From assembly GCA_964019695.1 (NCBI GenBank), contig CAXHUL010000530.1, positions 62,001 through 126,000 on the forward strand: a stretch of 64,000 nt of DNA, in the 5' to 3' direction. Shown one piece after another: positions 14,465-29,172 of the stretch (its first letter is position 1; every line of letters begins with the position of its first letter). The notes beneath the pieces are model-generated. The model was not told where the DNA came from and searched no databases. It saw nothing but the letters and a program-made list of their open reading frames with translations. A program made the translations under genes and the position numbers. This DNA is from Loripinus fragilis. Lineage: Eukaryota > Mollusca > Bivalvia > Lucinida > Lucinidae.

Positions 14465-17400
14465 TATAGTTACTACTACAACAACAAATATAGTTACTAC
14501 AACAACAACTATAGTTACTACAAGAACAACAACTATAGTTACTACAAGAACAACAACTATAGTTACTACTACAACAACAAATATAGTTACTACAAGAACA
14601 ACAACTCTAGTTACTTCAAAAACAACAGCTGCAGTTACTACTACAGCGACAGCTATAGTTGCTTCAAGAACAACAACTAAAGTTACTACAAGAACAACAA
14701 CTATAGTTACTACTACAACAACAACTATAGTTACTACAAGAACAACAACTATAGTTACTACTACAACAAAAAACTATAGTTACTACAAGAACAACAACTA
14801 TAGTTACTACAAGAACAACAACTATAGTTACAATTAGAACAACAAATATAGTTACTACAACAACAAATATAGTTACTACAAGAACAACGACTATAGTTAC
14901 TAAAAGAACAACAACTATAGTTACAACAAGAACAACAACTATAGTTACTACAATAACAACAGCTGCAGTTACTATTACAACAACAACAACTATAGTTACT
15001 ATAAGAACAACAACTATAGTTATTACTACAACAACTATAGTTACTACAAGAACAACAACTATAGTTACTACTACAACAACAACTATAGTTACTACAAGAA
15101 CAACAACTATAGTTACTTCTACAACAAAAAAATATAGTTATTACAAGAACAACAACTATAGTTACAATAAGAACAACAACTATAGTTACTTCTACAACAA
15201 CAACTATAGTTACTATAAGAACAACAACTATAGTTACTACTACAACCACTATAGTTACTACAAGAACAACAACTATAGTTACTACCAGAACAACAACTAT
15301 AGTTACTACTACAACTAAATTCATAGTTACTACTAGAACAACAACTATAGTTACAATTAGAACAACAACTATAGTTGCTTCTACAACAACAACTATAGTT
15401 ACTACAACAACTATAGTTACTACAAGAACAACAACTATACTTACTACAAGAACAACAACTATAGTTACTACTACATTAACAACTATAGTAACTACAAGAA
15501 CAACAACTGTAGTTACAACAAGAACAACAACTATAGTTACTAAAAGAACAACAACTATAGTTACTAAAAGAACAACAACTATAGTTACTACTACAACAAC
15601 TATAGTTACTACAAGAACAACAACTATAGTTACTACAAGAACAACAACTCTAGTTACTTCAAAAACAACAGCTGCAGTTACTACTACAGCGACAGCTATA
15701 GTTGCTTCAAGAACAACAACTATAGTTACTACAAGAACAACAACTATAGTTACTTCTACAACAAAAAACTATAGTTATTACAAAAACAACAACTATAGTT
15801 ACAATAAGAACAACAACTATAGTTACTTCTACAACAACAACTATATTTACTATAAGAACAACAACTATAGTTACTACTACAACAACTATAGTTACTACAA
15901 GAACAACAACTAAAGTTACTACCAGAACAACAACTATAGTTACTACTACAACTAAAAACTATAGTTACTACTAGAACAACAACTATAATTACAATTAGAA
16001 CAACAACTATAGTTGCTTCTACAACAACAACTATAGTTACTACAACAACTATAGTTACTACAAGAACAACAACTATACTTACTACAAGAACAACAACTAT
16101 AGTTACTACTACATTAACAACTATAGTAACTACAAGAACAACAACTGTAGTTACAACAAGAACAACAACTATAGTTACTAAAAGAACAACAACTATAGTT
16201 ACTACTACAACAACTATAGTTACTACAAGAACAACAACTATAGTTACTACAAGAACAACAACTCTAGTTACTTCAAAAACAACAGCTGCAGTTACTACTA
16301 CAGCGACAGCTATAGTTGCTTCAAGAACAACAACTATAGTTACTACAAGAACAACAACTATAGTTACTACTACAACAAAAAACTATAGTTACTACAAGAA
16401 CAACAACTATAGTTACAATTAGAACAACAACTATAGTTACTTCTACAACAACAAATATAGTTACTACAACAACAACTATAGTTACTACAAGAACAACAAC
16501 TATAGTTACTACAAGAACAACAACTATAGTTACTACTACAACAACAAATATAGTTACTACAAGAAAAACAACTCTAGTTACTTCAAAAACAACAGCTGCA
16601 GTTTCTACTACAGCGACAGCTTTAGTTGCTTCAAGAACAACAACTATAGTTACTACAAGAACAACAACAATAGTTACTACTACAACAACAACTATAGTTA
16701 CTACAAGAACAACAACTATAGTTACTACTACAACAAAAAACTATAGTTACTACAAGAACAACAACTATAGTTACAATTAGAACAACAACTATAGTTACTT
16801 CTACAACAACAAATATAGTTACTACAACAACAACTATAGTTACTACAAGAACAACAACTATAGTTACTACTACAACAACAAATATAGTTACTACAAGAAC
16901 AACAACTATAGTTACAACACGAACAACAACTATAGTAACTAAAAGAACAACAACTATTGTTACTAAAAGAACAACAACTATAGTTACTACTACAACAACA
17001 ACTATAGTTACTACTAAAACAACACCTATAGTTACTACAAGAACCACAGCTGCAGATACTACAAGAAAAACAACTATAGTTACTACCAGAACAACAACTA
17101 TAGTTACTACTACAACAAAAAACTGTAGTTACTACAAGAACAACAACTATAGTTACAATTTGAACAACAACTATAGTTACTTCTACAACAACAAATATAG
17201 TTACTACAACAACTATAGTTACTACAAGAACAACAACTATACTTACTACAAGAACAACAACTATAGTTACTACTACATTAACAACTATAGTAACTACAAG
17301 AACAACAACTATAGTTACAACAAGAACAACAACTATAGTTACTAAAAGAACAACAACTATAGTTACTAAAAGAACAACAACTATAGTTACTACTTCAACA

Positions 17401-20400
17401 ACTAAAGTTACTACAAGAACAACAACTATAGTTACTACAAGAACAACAACTATAGTTACAATTAGAACAACAACTATAGTTTCTTCTACAACAACAAATA
17501 TAGTTACTACAACAACAACTATAGTTACTACAATAACAACAACTATAGTTACTACAAGAACAACAACTATAGTTACTACTACAACAAAAAACTATAGTTA
17601 CTACAAGAACAACAACTATAGTTACAATTAGAACAACAACTATAGTTACTTCTACAACAACAACTATAGTTACTACAACAACTATAGTTACTACAAGAAC
17701 AACAACTATACTTACTACAAGAACAACAACTATAGTTACTACTACATTAACAACTATAGTAACTACAAGAACAACAACTATAGTTACAACAAGAACAACA
17801 ACTATAGTTACTAAAAGAACAACAACTATAGTTACTAAAAGAACAACAAATATAGTTACTACTACAACAACTATAGTTACTACAAGAACAACAACTTTAG
17901 TTACTACAAGAACAACAACTCTAGTTACTTCAAAAACAACAGCTGCAGTTTCTACTACAGCGACAGCTATAGTTGCTTCAAGAACAACAACTATAGTTAC
18001 TACAAGAACAACAACTATAGTTACTACTACAACAAAAAACTATAGTTACTACAAGAACAACAACTATCGTTACAATTAGAACAACAACTATAGTTACTTC
18101 TACAACAACAAATATAGTTACTACAACAACAACTATAGTTACTACTACAACAAAAAACTATAGTTACAACAAGAACAACAACTATAGTTACTACAATAAC
18201 AACAGCTGCAGTTACTATTACAACAACAACTATAGTTACTATAAGAACAACAACTATAGTTACTACTACAACAACTATAGTTACTACAAGAACAACAACT
18301 ATAGTTATTACTAAATTAAAAACTAAAGTTACTACAAGAATAACACTCTAGTTACTACAAAAACAACAGCTGCAGTTACTACTTCAGCGACAGCTATAGT
18401 TGCTACAAGAACATCAACTATAGTTACTACAAGAACAACAACTATAGTAACTACTACAACAACAACTATAGTTACTACAAGAACAACAACTATAGTTACT
18501 ACTACAACAAAAAACATAGTTACTACAAGAACAAATACTATAGTTACAATTAGAACAACAACTATAGTTACTTCTACAACAACAACTATAGTTACTACAA
18601 CAACAGAACAACAACTATAGTTACTACTAAATTAACAACTAAGTTACTTCAAGAACAACAACTCTAGTAACTACAAAAACAACAGCTGCAGTTACTACTA
18701 CAGCGACAGCTATAGTTGCCTCAAGAACAACAACTATAGTTACTACAAGAACAACAACTATAGTTACTAAAAGAACAACAACTATAGTTACTACTACAAC
18801 AACAACTATAGTTACTACAAGAACAACAACTATAGTTACAACAAGAACAACAACTATAGTTACTACTACAACAAAAACTATAGTTACTAAAAGAACATCA
18901 ACTATAGTTACTACTACAACAACAATATTAGTTACTACTAAAACAACAACTATAGTTACTACAAGAACAACAGCTGCAGATACTACAAGAACAACAACTA
19001 AAGTTACTACTACCAAAACAACTATAGTTACTTCAGCAACAACAGCTGCAGTTTCTACTACAACAACCACTAGTTACTACTACAACAACAACTTTAGTTA
19101 CTACAAGAACAACGACTATAGTTACTAAAAGAACAACAACTATAGTTACAACAAGAACAACAACTATAGTTACTGAAATAACAACAGCTGCAGTTACTAT
19201 TATAACAACAACAACTATAGTTACTATAAGAACAACAACTATAGTTACTACAAGAACAGCAACTATAGTTATTACTAAATTAACAACTAAAGTTACTACA
19301 AGAATAACAACTCTAGTTACTACAAAAACAACAGCTGCAGTTACTACTTCAGCGACAGCTATAATTGCTACAAGAACAACAACTAAAGTTACTACAAGAA
19401 CAACAACTATAGTTACTACTACAACAACAACTATAGTTACTACAAGAACAACAACTATTGTTACTACTACAACAAAAAACTATAGTTACTACAAGAACAA
19501 ATACTATAGTTACAATTAGAACAAAAACTATAGTTACTTCTACAACAACAACTATAGTAACTACAAGAACAACAACTATAAGTACAACAAGAACAACAGC
19601 TGCATTTACTATTACAACAACAACTATAGTTACTATAAGAACAACAACTATAGTTACTACTACAACAACTATAGTTACTACAAGAACAACAACTATAGTT
19701 ACTAGTAAATTAACAACTAAAGTTACTACAAAAACAACAACTCTAGTTACTACTAAATTAACAACTAAAGTTACTACTAAAGCGACAGCTATAGTTGCTA
19801 CAAGAACAACAACTATAGTTACTACAAGAACAACAACTTTAGTTACTACTACAACAACAACTATAGTTACTACAAGAACAACAACTATAGGTACACCAAG
19901 AACAACAACTATAGTTACTACTATAACAAAAACTATAGTTACTACAAGAACAACAACTATAGTTACTACAAGAACAACAACTATAGTTACAACAAGAACA
20001 ACAACTATAGTTACTATTACAACAAAAACTATAGTTACTACAAGAACAACAACTATAGTTAACACACGAACAAAAACTATAGTTACTACAAGAACAACAG
20101 CTGCAGTTACTATTACAACAACAACTATAGTTACTACAAGAACAACAACTATAGTTACAACAAGAACAACAACTATAGTTACTACTACAACAGAAACTAT
20201 AGTTACTAAAAGAACATCAACTATAGTTACTACTACAACAACAACTATAGTTACTACTAAAACAAAAACTATAGTTACTACAAGAACAACAGCTGCAGAT
20301 ACTACAAGAACAACAACTATAGTTAATACTACCAAAACAACTATAGTTACTTCAGCAACAACAGCTGCAGTTTCTACTACCACAACCACTATAGTTACTA

Positions 20401-22099
20401 CTACAACAACAACTTTAGTTACTACTACAACAACAACTATAGTTACTACAAGAACAACGACTATAGTTACTAAAAGAACAACAACTATAGTTACAACAAG
20501 AACAACAACTATAGTTACTACAATAACAACAGCTGCAGTTACTATTACAACAACAACAACTATAGTTACTATAAGAACAACAACTATAGTTATTACTACA
20601 ACAACTATAGTTACTACAAGAACAACAACTATAGTTACAACTACAACAACAACTATAGTTACTACAAGAACAACAACTATAGTTACTTCTACAACAAAAA
20701 AATATAGTTATTACAAGAACAACAACTATAGTTACAATAAGAACAACAACTATAGTTACTTCTACAACAACAACTATAGTTACTATAAGAACAACAACTA
20801 TAGTTACTACTACAACCACTATAGTTACTACAAGAACAACAACTATAGTTACTACCAGAACAACAACTATAGTTACTACTACAACTAAATTTATAGTTAC
20901 TACTAGAACAACAACTATAGTTACAATTAGAACAACAACTATAGTTGCTTCTACAACAACAACTATAGTTACTACAACAACTATAGTTACTACAAGAACA
21001 ACAACTATACTTACTACAAGAACAACAACTATAGTTACTACTACATTAACAACTATAGTAACTACAAGAACAACAACTGTAGTTACAACAAGAACAACAA
21101 CTATAGTTACTAAAAGAACAACAACTATAGTTACTAAAAGAACAACAACTATAGTTACTACTACAACAACTATAGTTACTACAAGAACAACAACTATAGT
21201 TACTACAAGAACAACAACTCTAGTTACTTCAAAAACAACAGCTGCAGTTACTACTACAGCGACAGCTATAGTTGCTTCAAGAACAACAACTATAGTTACT
21301 ACAAGAACAACAACTATAGTTACTACTACAACAAAAAACTATAGTTACTACAAGAACAACAACTATAGTTACAATTAGAACAACAACTATAGTTACTTCT
21401 ACAACAACAAATATAGTTACTACAACAACAACTATAGTTACTACAAGAACAACAACTATAGTAACTACAAGAACAACAACTATAGTTACTACTACAACAA
21501 CAAATATAGTTACTACAAGAACAACAACTCTAGTTACTTCAAAAACAACAGCTGCAGTTACTACTACAGCGACAGCTATAGTTGCTTCAAGAACAACAAC
21601 TATAGTTACTACAAGAACAACAACAATAGTTACTACTACAACAACAACTATAGTTACTACAAGAACAACAACTATAGTTACTACTACAACAAAAAACTAT
21701 AGTTACTACAAGAACAACAACTATAGTTACAATTAGAACAACAACTATAGATACTTCTACAACAACAAATATAGTTACTACAACAACAACTATAGTTACT
21801 ACTACAACAAAAAACTATAGTTACAACAAGAACAACAACTATAGTTACTACAATAACAACAGCTGCAGTTACTATTACAACAACAACTATAGTTACTATA
21901 AGAACAACAACTATAGTTACTACTACAACAACTATAGTTACTACAAGAACAACAACTATAGTTATTACTAAATTAAAAACTAAAGTTACTACAAGAATAA
22001 CACTCTAGGTACTACAAAAGCAACAGCTGCAGTTACTACTTCAGCGACAGCTATAGTTGCTACAAGAACATCAACTATAGTTACTACAAGAACAACAAC
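14465..22099 (+). repeat. 7.635-kb tandem satellite duplication, unit B
   Basis: Second unit of the pair with 6805-14464. It lacks one TACTAAAAGAAC monomer (about 16180-16205) and one T (between 18515 and 18516). Its right end, with the shared rare variant CTCTAGGTACTAC (about 22007; the partner is at about 14369), runs on into satellite resembling the 10.8-kb region, as expected of a tandem duplication. Confidence 0.88.
20122..20136 (+). other. Empty (pre-insertion) site of the MITE
   Basis: Duplicate of the site at 12487-12501 (offset 7,635), with a single TA at 20128-20129. Confidence 0.88.
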
Positions 22100-24418
22100 T
22101 ATAGTAACTACTACAACAACAACTATAGTTACTACAAGAACAACAACTATAGTTACTACTACAACAAAAAACTATAGTTACTACAAGAACAAATACTATA
22201 GTTACAATTAGAATAACAACTATAGTTACTTCTACAACAACAACTATAGTTACTACAACAACAGAACAACAACTATCGTTACTACTAAATTAACAACTAA
22301 GTTACTTCAAGAACAACAACTCTAGTAACTACAAAAACAACAGCTGCAGTTACTACTAAAGCGACAGCTATAGTTGCCTCAAGAACAACAACTATAGTTA
22401 CTACAAGAACAACAACTATAGTTACTAAAAGAACAACAACTATAGTTACTACTACAACAACAACTATAGTTACTACAAGAACAACAACTATAGTTACAAC
22501 AAGAACAACAACTATAGTTACTACTACAACAAAAACTATAGTTACTAAAAGAACATCAACTATAGTTACTACTACAACAACAATATTAGTTACTACTAAA
22601 ACAACAACTATAGTTACTACAAGAACAACAGCTGCAGATACTACAAGAACAACAACTAAAGTTACTACTACCAAAACAACTATAGTTACTTCAGCAACAA
22701 CAGCTGCAGTTTCTACTACAACAACCACTAGTTACTACTACAACAACAACTTTAGTTACTACAAGAACAACGACTATAGTTACTAAAAGAACAACAACTA
22801 TAGTTACAACAAGAACAACAACTATAGTTACTGAAATAACAACAGCTGCAGTTACTATTATAACAACAACAACTATAGTTACTATAAGAACAACAACTAT
22901 AGTTACTACAAGAACAGCAACTATAGTTATTACTAAATTAACAACTAAAGTTACTACAAGAATAACAACTCTAGTTACTACAAAAACAACAGCTGCAGTT
23001 ACTACTTCAGCGACAGCTATAATTGCTACAAGAACAACAACTATAGTTACTACAAGAACAACAACTATAGTTACTACTACAACAACAACTATAGTTACTA
23101 CAAGAACAACAACTATTGTTACTACTACAACAAAAAACTATAGTTACTACAAGAACAAATACTATAGTTACAATTAGAACAAAAACTATAGTTACTTCTA
23201 CAACAACAACTATAGTAACTACAAGAACAACAACTATAAGTACAACAAGAACAACAGCTGCATTTACTATTACAACAACAACTATAGTTACTATAAGAAC
23301 AACAACTATAGTTACTACTACAACAACTATAGTTACTACAAGAACAACAACTATAGTTACTAGTAAATTAACAACTAAAGTTACTACAAAAACAACAACT
23401 CTAGTTACTACTAAATTAACAACTAAAGTTACTACTAAAGCGACAGCTATAGTTGCTACATGATCAACAACTATAGTTACTACAAGAACAACAACTTTAG
23501 TTACTACTACAACAACAACTATAGTTACTACAAGAACAACAACTATAGTTACTACTACAACAACAAATATAGTTACTACAAGAACAACAACTATAGTTAC
23601 AACACGAACAACAACTATAGTTACTAAAAGAACAACAACTATAGTTACTAAAAGAACAACAACTATAGTTACTACTACAACAACAGCTATAGTTACTACT
23701 AAAACAACACCTATAGTTACTACAAGAACCACAGCTGCAGATACTACAAGAAAAACAACTATAGTTACTACCAGAACAACAACTATAGTTACTACTACAA
23801 CAAAAAACTGTAGTTACTACAAGAACAACAACTATAGTTACAATTAGAACAACAACTATAGTTACTTCTACAACAACAACTATAGTTACTACAACAACTA
23901 TAGTTACTACAAGAACAACAACTATACTTTCTACAAGAACAACAACTATAGTTACTACTACATTACAACTATAGTAACTACAAGAACAACAACTATAGTT
24001 ACAACAAGAACAACAACTATAGTTACTAAAAGAACAACAACTATAGTTACTAAAAGAACAACAACTATAGTTACTACTTCAACAACTATAGTTACTACAA
24101 GAACAACAACTATAGTTACTACAAGAACAACAACTCTAGTTACTTCAAAAACAACAGCTGCAGTTACTACTACAGCGACAGCTATAGTTGCTTCAAGAAC
24201 AACAACTATAGTTACTACAAGAACAACAACTATAGTTACTACTACAACAAAAAACTATAGTTACTACAAGAACAACAACTATAGTTACAATTAGAACAAC
24301 AACTATAGTTACTTCTACAACAACAAATATAGTTACTACAACAACAACTATAGTTACTACAAGAACAACAACTATAGTTACTACAAGAACAACAACTATA
24401 GTTACTACTACAACAACA

Positions 24419-24610
24419 AATATAGTTACTACAAGAACAACAACTCTAGTTACTTCAAAAACAACAGCTGCAGTTACTACTACAGCGACAGCTATAGTTG
24501 CTTCAAGAACAACAACTATAGTTACTACAAGAACAACAACTATAGTTACTACTACAACAACAACTATAGTTACTACAAGAACAACAACTATAGTTACTAC
24601 TACAACAACA
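24419..24610 (+). repeat. 192-bp tandem duplication, first unit
   Basis: It starts at AATATAGTTACTACAAG and includes the ordered variants ACTCTAG, GCTGCAG and GCGACAGC. The same run restarts at 24611. 192 bp equals eight 24-bp monomers. The homologous place near 5.95 kb has one copy. Confidence 0.85.
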
Positions 24611-24802
24611 AATATAGTTACTACAAGAACAACAACTCTAGTTACTTCAAAAACAACAGCTGCAGTTACTACTACAGCGACAGCTATAGTTGCTTCAAGA
24701 ACAACAACTATAGTTACTACAAGAACAACAACTATAGTTACTACTACAACAACAACTATAGTTACTACAAGAACAACAACTATAGTTACTACTACAACAA
24801 AA
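24611..24802 (+). repeat. 192-bp tandem duplication, second unit
   Basis: Second copy of the eight-monomer segment, absent from the homologous block at 3780-7228. It accounts exactly for the change of offset between the two blocks from 18,471 to 18,663 bp. Confidence 0.85.
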
Positions 24803-27800
24803 AACTATAGTTACTACAAGAACAACAACTATAGTTACAATTAGAACAACAACTATAGTTTCTTCTACAACAACAAATATAGTTACTACAACAACAACTA
24901 TAGTTACTACAATAACAACAACTATAGTTACTACAAGAACAACAACTATAGTTACTACTACAACAAAAAACTATAGTTACTACAAGAACAACAACTATAT
25001 TTACAATTAGAACAACAACTATAAGTACTTCTACAACAACAACTATAGTTACTACAACAACTATAGTTACTACAAGAACAACAACTATACTTACTGAAAG
25101 AACAACAACTATAGTTACTACTACATTAACAACTATAGTAACTACAAGAACAACAACTATAGTTACAACAAGATCAACAACTATAGTTACTAAAAGAACA
25201 ACAACTATAGTTACTAAAAGAACAACAAATATAGTTACTACTACAACAACTATAGTTACTACAAGAACAACAACTATAGTTACTACAAGAACAACAACTC
25301 TAGTTACTTCAAAAACAACAGCTACAGTTTCTACTACAGCGACAGCTATAGTTGCTTCAAGAACAACAACTATAGTTACTACAAGAACAACAACTATAGT
25401 TACTACTACAACAAAAAACTATAGTTACTACAAGAACAACAACTATAGTTACAATTAGAACAACAACTATAGTTACTTCTACAACAACAAATATAGTTAC
25501 TACAACAACAACTATAGTTACTACAAGAACAACAACTATAGTTACTACAAGAACAACAACTATAGTTACTACTACAACAACAAATATAGTTACTACAAGA
25601 ACAACAACTCTAGTTACTTCAAAAACAACAGCTGCAGTTACTACTACAGCGACAGCTATAGTTGCTTCAAGAACAACAACTAAAGTTACTACAAGAACAA
25701 CAACTATAGTTACTACTACAACAACAACTATAGTTACTACAAGAACAACAACTATAGTTACTACTACAACAAAAAACTATAGTTACTACAAGAACAACAA
25801 CTATAGTTACTACAAGAACAACAACTATAGTTACAATTAGAACAACAAATATAGTTACTACAACAACAAATATAGTTACTACAAGAACAACAACTATAGT
25901 TACTACAAGAACAACAACTATAGTTACTACTACAACAACAAATATAGTTACTACAAGAACAACAACTATAGTTACAACACGAACAACAACTATAGTTACT
26001 AAAAGAACAACAACTATAGTTCTAAAAGAACAACAACTATAGTTTATCCTACAACAACAACTATAGTTACTACTAAAACAACACCTATTTTTACTACAAG
26101 AACCACAGCTGCAGATACTACAAGAACAACAACTATAGTTACTGCTACCACAACAACTATAGTTTCTTCAGCAACAACAGCTGCAGTTTCTACTACAACA
26201 ACCACTATAGTTACTACTACAACAACAACTTTAGTTACTACTGCAACAATAACTATAGTTGCTACAAGAACAACGACTATAGTTACTTAAAGAACACGGC
26301 TGCAGTTACTACTACAACAACAACTATAGTTACTACAAGAACAACAACTATAGTTACAACAAGAACAACAACTATAGTTACTACAATAACAACAGCTGCA
26401 GTTACTATTACAACAACAACTATAGTTACAATAAGAACAACAACTATAGTTACTACTACAACAACTATAGTTACTAAAAGAACAACAACTATAGTTATTA
26501 CTAAATTAAAAACTAAAGTTACTACAAGAATAACACTCTAGTTACCACAAAAACAACAGCTGCAGTTACTGCTTCAGCGACAGCTATAGTTGCTACAAGA
26601 ACATCAACTATAGTTACTACAAGAACAACAACTATAGTAACTACTACAACAACAACTATAGTTACTACAAGAACAACAACTATAGTTACTACTACAACAA
26701 AAAACTATAGTTACTACAAGAACAAATACTATAGTTACAATTAAAACAACAACTATAGTTACTTCTACAACAACAACTATAGTTACTACAACAACAGAAC
26801 AACAACTATAGTTACTACTAAATTAACAACTAAGTTACTTCAAGAACAACAACTCTAGTAACTACAAAAACAACAGCTGCAGTTACTACTACAGCGACAG
26901 CTATAGTTGCTACAAGAACAACAACTATAGTTACTACAAGAACAACAACTATAGTTACTAAAAGAACAACAACTATAGTTACTACTACAACAACAACTAT
27001 AGTTACTACAAGAACAACAACTATAGTTACAACAAGAACAACAACTATAGTTACTACTACAACAAAAACTATAGTTACTAAAAGAACATCAACTATAGTT
27101 ACTACTACAACAACAACTAAAGTTACTACTAAAACAACAACTATAGTTACTACAAGAACAACAGCTGCAGATACTACAAGAACAACAACTATAGTTACTA
27201 CTACCAAAACAACTATAGTTACTTCAGCAACAACAGTTGCAGTTTCTACTACAACAACCACTATAGTTACTACTACAACAACAACTTTAGTTACTACAAG
27301 AACAACGACTATAGTTACTAAAAGAACAACAACTATAGTTACAACAAGAACAACAACTATAGTTACTGAAATAACAACAGCTGCAGTTACTATTATAACA
27401 ACAACAACTATAGTTACTATAAGAACAACAACTATAGTTACTACTACAACAACTATAGTTACTACAAGAACAACAACTGTAGTTATTACTAAATTAACAA
27501 CTAAAGTTACTGCAAGAATAACAACTCTAGTTACTACAAAAACAACAGCTGCAGTTACTACTTCAGCGACAGCTATAGTTGCTACAAGAACAACAACTAT
27601 AGTTACTACAAGAACAACAACTATAGTTACTACTACAACAACAACTATTGTTACTACAAGAACAACAACTATAGTTACTACAAGAACAAATACTATAGTT
27701 ACAATTAGAACAAAAACTATAGTTACTTCTACAACAACAACTATAGTAACTACAAGAACAACAACTATAAGTACAACAAGAACAACAGCTGCATTTACTA

Positions 27801-28316
27801 TTACAACAACAACTATAGTTACTATAAGAACAACAACTATAGTTACTACTACAACAACTATAGTTACTACAAGAACAACAACTATAGTTACTACTAAATT
27901 AACAACTAAAGTTACTACAAAAACAACAACTCTAGTTACTACTAAATTAACAACTAAAGTTACTACTACAGCGACAGCTATAGTTGCTACAAGAACAACA
28001 ACTATAGTTACTACAAGAACAACAACTTTACTTACTACTACAACAACAACTATAGTTACTACAAGAACAACAACTATAGTTACACCAAGAACAACAACTA
28101 TAGTTACTACTATAACAAAAACTATAGTTACTACAAGAACAACAACTATAGTTACTACAAGAACAACAACTATAGTTACAACAAGAACAACAACTATAGT
28201 TACTATTACAACAAAAACTATAGTTACTACAAGAACAACAACTATAGTTAACACACGAACAAAAACTATAGTTACTACAAGAACAACAGCTGCAGTTACT
28301 ATTACAACAACAACTA

Positions 28317-28318
28317 TA
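28317..28318. repeat. Left TA target duplication of MITE copy 2
   Basis: The satellite reads CAACTA-TA and then the element's TACTTAA. The matching TA on the right is at 29173-29174. Because the target was TATA, the exact TA is ambiguous by 2 bp. Confidence 0.8.
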
Positions 28319-28344
28319 TACTTAACGCCAGTAAAAACGCAACT
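28319..28344 (+). repeat. 5' terminal inverted repeat of MITE copy 2
   Basis: Starts TACTTAAC, continues GCCAG and ends TAAAAACGCAACT. It pairs with 29147-29172 with mismatches only at C/A after TACTTAA and G/T after GCCA. Confidence 0.88.
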
Positions 28345-29146
28345 TTAACAGTATAACCATACTCGAGATTTGATACTATTTTATCCTTCTAATACAATAA
28401 AAGCATAAACCTATGGTCGCGATATCAAGCCAATACTCTTTTGGCGCAGATAAAGCCGTCCAGATAAGTCAGGCTGTATTGTTTGATAAAGGGACACAAC
28501 TTGAACTTTGACACAAAAACTGCAAAATCACCTTATTAATCTGGATGTCAGATCTTCATTATGAATGGCTCTTTTGGATTCAAATTTTCGAAAATGTTCA
28601 ATATTGCTCTACTTTCTATGCACATGCAACATATTTTTTTGTCTTGAAGTTTTGACCTTCAAAATTATCATCAAAGTTTCAGCATGAAAACCGGAAGTTA
28701 ACGAAAATGCAACACTTTCGATGGCAAATATTGCGATAAATGATAACCCTAGGTTATAACCTTACAACTTACGTATGCCGATATTTAAATGATTCAGTTT
28801 AATTGAAACTTAAGTGATTTCTCAAATTTTTGGGAAATTTCACGAAAAATGAAATTTAAAACATAAATTTTAGGTCCTTCCAGCAAAGTGAATTTTGTGT
28901 TGTAAACCGTTTTCTTGTTTGTTTGAGTGAAACGCATTACTTGCACGCTGAAATTGAATAAAATTTCAAGATTTAATATGGTTACCAAAAAATTCGATGA
29001 ATTTGTCATTTTTCACCAAAAATTTTGGCAGAAGTGTGCAATCGAGCTCAAGTTTTGGTAAAACGTTCTCCTACGTTAGGGACGCTTGTTAGTAAAAAGA
29101 CAAAGTGTATTAAGCTGATATTTATAGAAAAAATAACACTTGTACC

Positions 29147-29172
29147 AGTTGCGTTTTTAATGGCTTTAAGTA
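29147..29172 (-). repeat. 3' terminal inverted repeat of MITE copy 2
   Basis: On the + strand it starts AGTTGCGTTTTTA and ends TTAAGTA; reversed, it matches the 5' repeat at 24 of 26 positions. TA follows at 29173-29174. Confidence 0.88.

Larger units (their letters stand above)
22251..25891 (+). repeat. Large satellite duplication, right copy
   Basis: Partner of 3780-7228. It differs by an internal 192-bp tandem duplication (24419-24802) and point changes such as a TGA in the Thr-rich frame at 23461. Homology stops where the left copy reads AGAACAACGAC and this one AGAACAACAAC. Confidence 0.8.
551..28318 (+). repeat. 24-bp satellite array, block I
   Basis: This is an uninterrupted tandem array of a 24-bp monomer (ACTATAGTTACT followed by ACAAGAACAACA) and its 21-bp and 18-bp forms, which differ in the number of ACA triplets. 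Recurrent variant monomers are GCTGCAGTTACTAC, GCTGCAGATACTAC, ACTCTAGTTACTTC, a GCGACAGCTATAGTTGC pair, a TACTAAAAGAAC type, a TACTATAAGAAC type, and one with an A6 tract that shifts the repeat phase by one base. They recur in fixed orders, so the array has higher-order structure, but the blocks are of unequal length. It contains the 7.6-kb tandem pair (6.8-22.1 kb), one half of each 18.5-kb-spaced block pair and a 192-bp tandem duplication. All open frames here read as Thr-rich (TIVTTRTT), Tyr/Asn-rich, Val-rich or Cys/Ser-rich repeats and are judged non-coding. Confidence 0.97.
28319..29172 (+). mobile_element. MITE-like DNA transposon, copy 2 (complete, 854 bp)
   Basis: A single block of non-satellite sequence interrupts the array. 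Its ends are inverted repeats of about 26 bp (28319-28344 and 29147-29172) with two mismatches. It is flanked by TA on both sides, inside the palindromic AACTATAGTT of a monomer. The uninterrupted site exists elsewhere in the window, which supports insertion with TA duplication. It encodes no transposase, so it would be non-autonomous. TA duplication, short inverted repeats and sub-kilobase size are typical of MITEs mobilised by Tc1/mariner-type transposases; I cannot name the family. Copy-specific bases are T at 28625 and A at 29095. It has a 12-bp palindrome at 28751-28762. A 71-codon minus-strand frame (28794-29009) resembles no family I know. Confidence 0.88.

Noticed and set aside
28319..29172. 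Spacer of a tandem gene family (such as an rDNA, histone or 5S unit).
   Set aside because: No rRNA, tRNA or histone sequence is visible. Inverted ends, TA flanks and empty sites explain the block better as an insertion.
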